A stretch of 64,000 bases of DNA, from the NCBI GenBank assembly GCA_964456745.1, contig CAYWBW010000007.1:3743-67742 (forward strand), given 5' to 3'. Position numbers and translations under genes: made by a program. How positions within the stretch are numbered: the stretch's first letter is position 1; the number at the start of each line of letters is the position of its first letter. Of this stretch, positions 58,723-64,000 are shown piece by piece. Origin of the DNA: CAYWBW01 sp964456745 (GTDB lineage Bacteria > Patescibacteriota > Gracilibacteria > GCA-2401425 > JAJOLG01). A model generated the notes under the pieces. That model did not search any database. It was given only the letters and a program-made list of their open reading frames with translations, and had not been told where the DNA came from.

Positions 58723-60285
58723 TTGAAACTCTGACAGCACTTTGAAGCAAATATAGAAGATCTGGCTTTTTGATGAGAAGCAATTATAAAAATTGACAAT
58801 TTTGTAATATTTTTAAAATGAGCAATACCATGACAAAAGGTAAAAGCATTTTTATCCAAAAAGAAAAAAAATTATTGAGAAGCAAAAATTATAGAAATAT
58901 TAAAAAAATCTCCTCTTGAAATTAAAAGTAAATGCTTACACTTTTGAAAATGCTGATGATGCAAATGGCAAAATATAGAATATAAAACACAATTAGAATT
59001 TAAAGAAAAACAAATAAAAGATTGTTTAAAAGGTATCTGAAAACTTGAAAATAAAAACTTAAATTTCCAAGATATTTGTCCAAGCCCATCAATCTTCACT
59101 TACAGAAACAAAGTTGAATTTTCATTTTGATACGAAAAAATGAGTGTTAAAACTGATGAAAATTGAAACAAAATATTTGAAGACATCTGAGAATCTCTTG
59201 GATTTCACAAAGCCTGAAATTGGAAAGAAATAGTTGAAATTAAAAATTGTGAACTTATTTCTGAAAATGCAAATAATGTTTTTAATCTTATAAAAAAATG
59301 GTGTTTAAGTAAAAAGGATAAAAAAGTTTATAATCCTTTTTCTCACAAATGATATTGGAGACACTTACTAATAAGAGAAAATCTGAAATGAGAAATCATG
59401 ATTTGCTTAATTGTACAAACTGAAGAAAAAAAGAAAAAATCTGGAACAAAAAAAATAGAAAATAATAATGATAATGAAAAAAAATCAAAACAAATCGAGA
59501 CAAAGAAAGATAGTGTCATTGTTACCTCAAGCCTGATTAACTACGATGACCTGATTCCTAAATTAAAAAAATTTAATGTTAAGTCTTTTTTTATTGCTAT
59601 AAATAACTGACTTAATGATGATTGGTCTGATAGCAAACTCGAACTAATTTACTGAAATAAATCAATTAGTGAAAAAATTCTATGACTTAATTTTTCCATT
59701 TCTCCAAAATCATTTTTTCAAACTAACTCTTTATGAGCTGAAAAATTATATTCAACCATATTAGATTTTGTTTTTGAAAATAAAAATGAAAATAATATAA
59801 TATTAGATCTTTACTGTGGCACATGAACAATATGACAGATAATCGCAAAGAGAGAGAAGGAAAATATAAATAAAAAAGATAAAAGTACATTATCTAAATC
59901 AAATACAAAAATAATTTGAATCGAGTTAATAAAATCTGCCATTGAAGATGCTAGGCTCAATGCAAAACTTAACAACCTTAATAATATTGAATTCATATGC
60001 TGAAAAGTAGAAAATCTATTGCCAGATATTATTGAAAAATACAAAGAAATTGATTTAATAATAATAGACCCGCCAAGAAGTTGAATGCATAAAAAAGCCT
60101 TAGAAACAATATTGGATATTTCAGCAAAAGAAATTGTCTACGTATCATGCAATCCTGCTACATTTGCAAGAGATTTTACAATATTAAAAGAAAAATATGA
60201 TATAACAAAAATAAAACCAGTTGATATGTTTCCTCACACAGCTCATATCGAAATGATTTGAAAACTCACTCTTAAGAGCCAGTAA
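58723..60285 (+). CDS. 23S rRNA (uracil-5-)-methyltransferase, RlmD/RumA family
   Basis: 520 aa from a TTG start (58723-58725); the in-frame TAA at 58711 leaves only TTG or ATT. An N-terminal TRAM domain (IEDLAFGGEAIIKID) is followed by the 4Fe-4S Cys cluster KCLHFGKCGGCKWQ. SAM site LDLYCGTGTIGQIIA, IGIELIKSAIEDARLNAKLN, DPPRSGMHKKALETIL, and the catalytic Cys in YVSCNPATFARDF. An unusual basic insert (KKKKSGTKKIENNNDNEKKS, about residues 230-270) separates the halves. Its stop overlaps the next minus-strand gene by about 14 bases. Confidence 0.9.
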
Positions 60286-61741
60286 CATTACTATATCACA
60301 AAGCAGCTTTTGAAATAGATTTAACATTTATACTTCTTAATATTTTTCTAAGCCTTCATTGATGATAGCTATCAAAAAACATAAACAAAACATCTTTTGA
60401 AAAACCATATCTTATTATTACATCATAATCACTTTTTGAAATTCTATGCAAAAGTTCTCAATATTGAGACACAATAGGTTTATAATAAAATACATTTCTT
60501 TCAATAAATAAATCAGTTGATTTTTTAAATCTAGCAATAACATCATCTCAAATTGACTTTGTATCCTTAATATTAATATGTAAATGATAATTTTTTCAAT
60601 GGCAAGAAATGAATAACTTTTCGCCATATCAGCAAGCAATCAAATAAGCTTCAACATTTTCCAAATATTCAGATGAATCTTTTTCATTTAATTTCCTTGT
60701 TCTAAAATCTACTGCAGTTCAATTTAAATGAAAAGAATATAGCGCTCATTTACTTTCATTATTGTTATTACATGACCTTCTTGCACTACTGATAACCAAT
60801 AAAGTGAATTTACTCATTAGCTTGTTAATAAATCTTTTTAATCATACATTTAGTGTAGCAATATCTATCGGTCTAGTGCCATGTGTAATTTTTATTGTTT
60901 TACCAGACTCATCTCTTGCACACAAAGTTCGATCTAAAGTTTCATGTTCACAATCTAACAAGGCATTATCTAAAGTAGATTCATCAATAAACAATTTGTC
61001 TAACTTTTTCATAACAGATAATAAATCAATACAATTAATTTTATCTCAATAAAACACTTTTTTACCACTGGTTTTTTGAGCCTCAATCAAACTCGTTCAA
61101 GAAAAATGATTTTCTATTCCGCTATCAGTTAATGGATCTAATCCATCAGGTCTAAGTTTATTATAAAAATTTTGGCTGCCATTTTCACCTGAATATTCTC
61201 ACATTCTATACAAAGTCAAATCTCAATTAATACTCAAAGATCCAATATTATCAGGTACAATATTGGTAAGAAGTATACTATGTGTTTTAATATCTATCTC
61301 CTTAAAACGTGAAAAATCAATTTCAACTTCATAGTTTAATAAATAATATAACAATACTTCTTCAGAATGAAGTAGATATTCGACAGGAATGTTAGAAATA
61401 AATATAAGTCTTTTCCATGCTGGTAATTTATCCAATATAGCAATATCAAGCTTTGAATGTAATAATTCTCATGAAGCATCTGTAGTGAATCATTCATCTA
61501 AAAAAGGGCTGTCAAAAGGAGTCAAATTGAGCAAGTCAGGAGTAAGACTATTATTATCTTGATTACAATCCTTAGCTAATAATAGTCCTGGAGAATATGA
61601 TGCAATACCCAAAACTATTCCAAGCCTTTTAATAAAATTTCTTCTTTGTGTTATAAGATATTTGTTTTCAACAGGATTTAAACCTTCATGTCTAATTTGT
61701 GTATCAACTTTTTTATCCTGTAATATTAATAAATTCCCCAT
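60272..61741 (-). CDS. Exported protein with Tat-like leader and M15-peptidase-like domain (paralog A)
   Basis: 489 aa. A twin-arginine-like motif TQRRNFIKRLGIVLGIASY at residues about 32-50 precedes a hydrophobic stretch and AKDCNQD. From about 330 the pattern LLVISSARRSCNNN, ALYSFHLNGTAVDFR and FISCHGKNYHLHINI resembles peptidase M15 (S.H..G.A.D and H.H zinc ligands), used to cut peptidoglycan peptides. Central region unassigned. A paralog of similar size lies directly upstream on the same strand. The function of peptidase is inferred from motif, not proven. Confidence 0.7.
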
Positions 61742-61806
61742 ATATACAACAAAGAAAATTATGTTATTAAGTTTTTTCTACTTGTCAAATATTATGCATA
61801 TTCAAA

Positions 61807-63285
61807 TTATCACACCGCTTCTTTTGCAACCTTTTCTAAATTCAATCATGCTAAAGCCTCTCTTGCTTCTGCCTGATGCTCATAATCAAAAAATAATAAA
61901 TAAGAATCTATAGAAAATCAGTCTCTTTCTAATGTTTTAAAATCACTTCTTGATAATCTAAATCTATCCTGTTTTCATTCTATTCATTTAATTGGTGTAT
62001 AATATAATTTTTTACCATCAACCTTAAGATCAAAATCTTTGCTATGATCTGAGACTGTAAAACTACTTGGCAACATAGATTTCTTAATATTAACATGAAT
62101 ATGATACTTAGCTCAATGACAGTAGAACTCAATTTTTTCATTAAGCCTGTGAGCAATCATAAAAGCCTCAACATTTTCTAAATACTCACTCATCTTGTCC
62201 GCAGTCAATCATGTTGTTACCAAATCAAAAGCAACTCATTTAATGTGCGCAGAAGTTCATGCTCATCATATATTCCAATTATTATCATAAGATCTTCTTC
62301 CACTACTAAGTTGAAGTCTTGGGAAAGTTCGAATTAAATGAGTGATAAATAATTTTATTCAAATATTAAGAGTTAAAATATCTCAAGGTCTAGTGGTATT
62401 GTGACAAAAATTCTCACCACTGCTTGAATTTTTATCTGTTCCCAAAAAATAACCATCAGTATGATCATGAAGAGGTTTTACACTCTGACTGCTCATTTCT
62501 TCCTCATTTATAATCATATCATATTCATACTTCATATCACTTTCTAACTCTAAACACTTTAATTTAGTTCACTCTCTAAAGATTAACCTATAATCCTTTT
62601 CTAATCTTAAATAATCTTTATTCTCAATATGTTCTACCTTTTGGCTTGAGTTAAAATTACTCCATCACTTAGGTCTAAAATGTTTATTGTCATTAATATA
62701 TCATTCCTTATCGCTACTAGCGTTAAAATCACTCCATCACTTAGGTCTAAAACGAGTATAAAAATTACCACCTGTATCTAGTCACATTTGTCCATCCAAT
62801 CGAAATCAGCCCAGTTTACCATCTGTGTTTATATATCAGATTTTATCCGGTATAATATCTGAAAACGATAAAAGATCAATAAACAGACCTCAATCTTGAA
62901 ATCTACTAGCTGATATTGTAATTTCATAGTTAAGTAAATAACTAATTAAATCTCATTCAGATTTATAAAAATAATCATCTGGAATATCACTCATAAGTAC
63001 CAATCTTTTAAATACAGATAATTTTTTTAAATTATCTATTGAAAGATTTGGGCTAAATGGATCAAATATTTCTTTTTTATCAGGCGCTTGCGCTTGAGCA
63101 TTTTTAGCTAAGCCAAATAATCAAACGGGTCATCAAATAAATCATAATAATCAAAGTCAAGACATTGATCATAATAATTTTCTTCTTCATTCTAAATGTA
63201 AATTATCTGACTTTGCGGATTCTGCAACCTTCTTAGGTAATTTATCTTTTCTTTTAAAACTATTTAGTAGTTTGGCTATAGACAT
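61807..63285 (-). CDS. Exported protein with Tat-like leader and M15-peptidase-like domain (paralog B)
   Basis: 492 aa. Leader EGRRKLLGSMSGLGLLGFIGG ending AKNAQAQA resembles a Tat signal with a hydrophobic core and an AxA cleavage motif. C-terminal LQLSSGRRSYDNNGN, TSAHIKGVAFDLV and KYHIHVNIK parallel paralog A (S.H..G.A.D, H.H). Contains the near-duplicate segments HFRPKGGSNFNS and NFYTRFRPKGGSDFNASS. A promoter is upstream (63308-63336). Paralog A begins 66 bases after its stop. Likely a recent duplication with divergence. Confidence 0.7.
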
Positions 63286-63307
63286 TTTCTTTTTTGAAAT
63301 AGATTTA

Positions 63308-63336
63308 AATCTACATCATTTCTTCTATTTTGTCAA
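63308..63336 (-). promoter_or_regulatory. Promoter of the paralog B gene
   Basis: Minus strand TTGACA (63331-63336), 17-base spacer, TAGATT (63308-63313), 23 bases before the ATG at 63285. It begins just after the terminator of the rRNA operon. Confidence 0.6.
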
Positions 63337-63347
63337 CACAAGCCACC

Positions 63348-63373
63348 CAAAAAACGCTTCAAAAATAAAGCGT
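63348..63373 (-). terminator. Rho-independent terminator after 5S rRNA
   Basis: On the minus strand ACGCTT (63368-63373), eight-base loop, AAGCGT (63354-63359), then T6. Forms a short stem followed by a T-run, 36 bases downstream of the 5S end, and ends the rRNA operon. Confidence 0.65.
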
Positions 63374-63409
63374 AAATAAATAATTTAAATAAAAAAAGAG
63401 ACACTATAT

Positions 63410-63524
63410 CTTGGCGGCGTCCTACTCTCCCAGAACGAATCATCCAAGTACCATCGGCGCAGGCAGGCTTAACTGCTGTGTTCGGAATGGGAACAGGTGT
63501 ACCCCTACCGCTAAAACCACCAAG
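63410..63524 (-). rRNA. rrf: 5S ribosomal RNA
   Basis: About 115 nt. Minus strand starts CTTGGTGGTTTTAGCGGTAG and contains the conserved CCTGTTCCCATTCCGAACAC and the closing complement near GGACGCCGCCAAG. Ends pair as expected for helix I. Exact ends uncertain by a few bases. Downstream of 23S in standard order. Confidence 0.93.
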
Positions 63525-63689
63525 ATATAAAGTCCCTTTATATCAATTTAAAAAATCTTTTTATTTAATCTACAAACATAGATTTAATTCTATAACACAA
63601 AATGTCAGCAAAAGCAGAAATTAATTTTGCAAAAAGCAATAGTAAACTAATGCTCTTCACAAAACTAAAATCTAGATAAGTTCTAAAAT
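63525..63689 (-). other. 23S-5S internal spacer
   Basis: AT-rich spacer of about 165 bp without a tRNA gene. Confidence 0.5.
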
Positions 63690-64000
63690 TTAAGTTCAAT
63701 CACCTATTAGTATCACTCGACTTAACACATCGCTGTGCTTACATCTGTGACCTATCAACCTGGTCTTCTACCAGGAGGTTAATGGGGAAAATTAATCTTA
63801 GGACAAGCTTCCCGCTTATATGCTTTCAGCGGTTATCTCTTCCGAACGTAGCTACCCAGCAATGCCCTTGACAGGTACAACTGGTACACCAGTGGTTCGT
63901 TCACTCCGGTCCCCTCGTACTAGGAGCAAGTTCCTTCAATTTTCCAATCGGTTATGACAGATAGGGGCCAAACTGTCTCACGACGTTCTGAACCCAGCTC
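63690..64000 (-). rRNA. rrl: 23S ribosomal RNA, 3' end (partial)
   Basis: The conserved 3' domain is clear on the minus strand, including the sarcin-ricin loop AGTACGAGGGGACCGGAGTG and the segment ACTAATAGGTGATTGAAC near the 3' end. Gene continues beyond 64000. The 3' boundary is approximate. Confidence 0.92.

Noticed and set aside
1..64000. tRNA genes, especially a UCA-anticodon tRNA-Gly
   Set aside because: No cloverleaf with GTTCRA-type T-loop and CCA-proximal acceptor pairing was recognised by eye; a covariance-model scan would settle it.

Overview
The window reads coherently only if UGA is translated as glycine. In-frame TGA falls on near-invariant glycines of many families (the TGDGVND loop of a P-type ATPase, DGMGG of a PP2C phosphatase, the Walker A loop of TsaE, the SGG loop of NAD synthetase, MraY, FtsK, RecG). 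TGG is still used for Trp, and TAA and TAG end genes. That is genetic code 25, known from Absconditabacteria (SR1) and Gracilibacteria. AT-rich DNA, very short gene spacing, overlapping gene ends and many small secreted or membrane proteins fit an ultrasmall Patescibacteria/CPR cell. Which of the two lineages cannot be decided here. A standard-code ORF caller would break nearly every gene, so coordinates below come from reading with UGA=Gly.

Layout. 1-9.3 kb: end of a P-type cation ATPase, PP2C phosphatase, FtsK, an orphan PurD, glycyl-tRNA synthetase. 9.3-14.9 kb: accessory-looking stretch with a palindromic MITE-like element, a pentapeptide-repeat protein, a transketolase C-terminal half, a RelE/ParE-like toxin pair, a second GlyRS-like gene broken by one base, and class I fructose-1,6-bisphosphatase. 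15-24 kb: two giant exported proteins (1459 aa Ig-like; 1260 aa amidase-SpoIID fusion) flanking a 94-aa protein. 24-31 kb: TsaE-HD fusion, rhomboid, iPGM, YggU, S24 (LexA-like) repressor, frameshifted ankyrin protein, repeats. 31-38.7 kb: RecG, NadE, then a tight operon STAS-RdgB-RicT/PSP1-TPR-small membrane protein-MraY. 38.8-46.1 kb: SNF2-type helicase with four exact 75-aa repeats, and PBP1A. 46-54.6 kb: MiaB, an exported 824-aa protein, FtsL-like protein and RsmH behind a triplet of phased DnaA-box/MraZ-box-like motifs, an O-antigen ligase-like protein, RibB. 54.6-60.3 kb: archaeal-type TIM and class I FBP aldolase, a sugar nucleotidyltransferase, GatC, Nif3-like protein, RlmD-type rRNA methyltransferase. 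60.3-63.3 kb: two tandem paralogs with Tat-like leaders and an M15-peptidase-like domain. 63.4-64 kb: 5S rRNA and the 3' end of 23S rRNA.

How genes connect. The sugar genes (FBPase, aldolase, TIM, iPGM, transketolase half, nucleotidyltransferase) suggest triose-to-hexose flow towards nucleotide sugars and envelope. PBP1A, MraY, RsmH, FtsL-like, amidase-SpoIID and M15-like proteins build and remodel peptidoglycan. No tRNA gene and no CRISPR array was seen. Three single-base frame breaks (one in the GlyRS paralog, two in the ankyrin gene) lie at or beside short runs of one base, so read or assembly error is a real alternative to pseudogenes.
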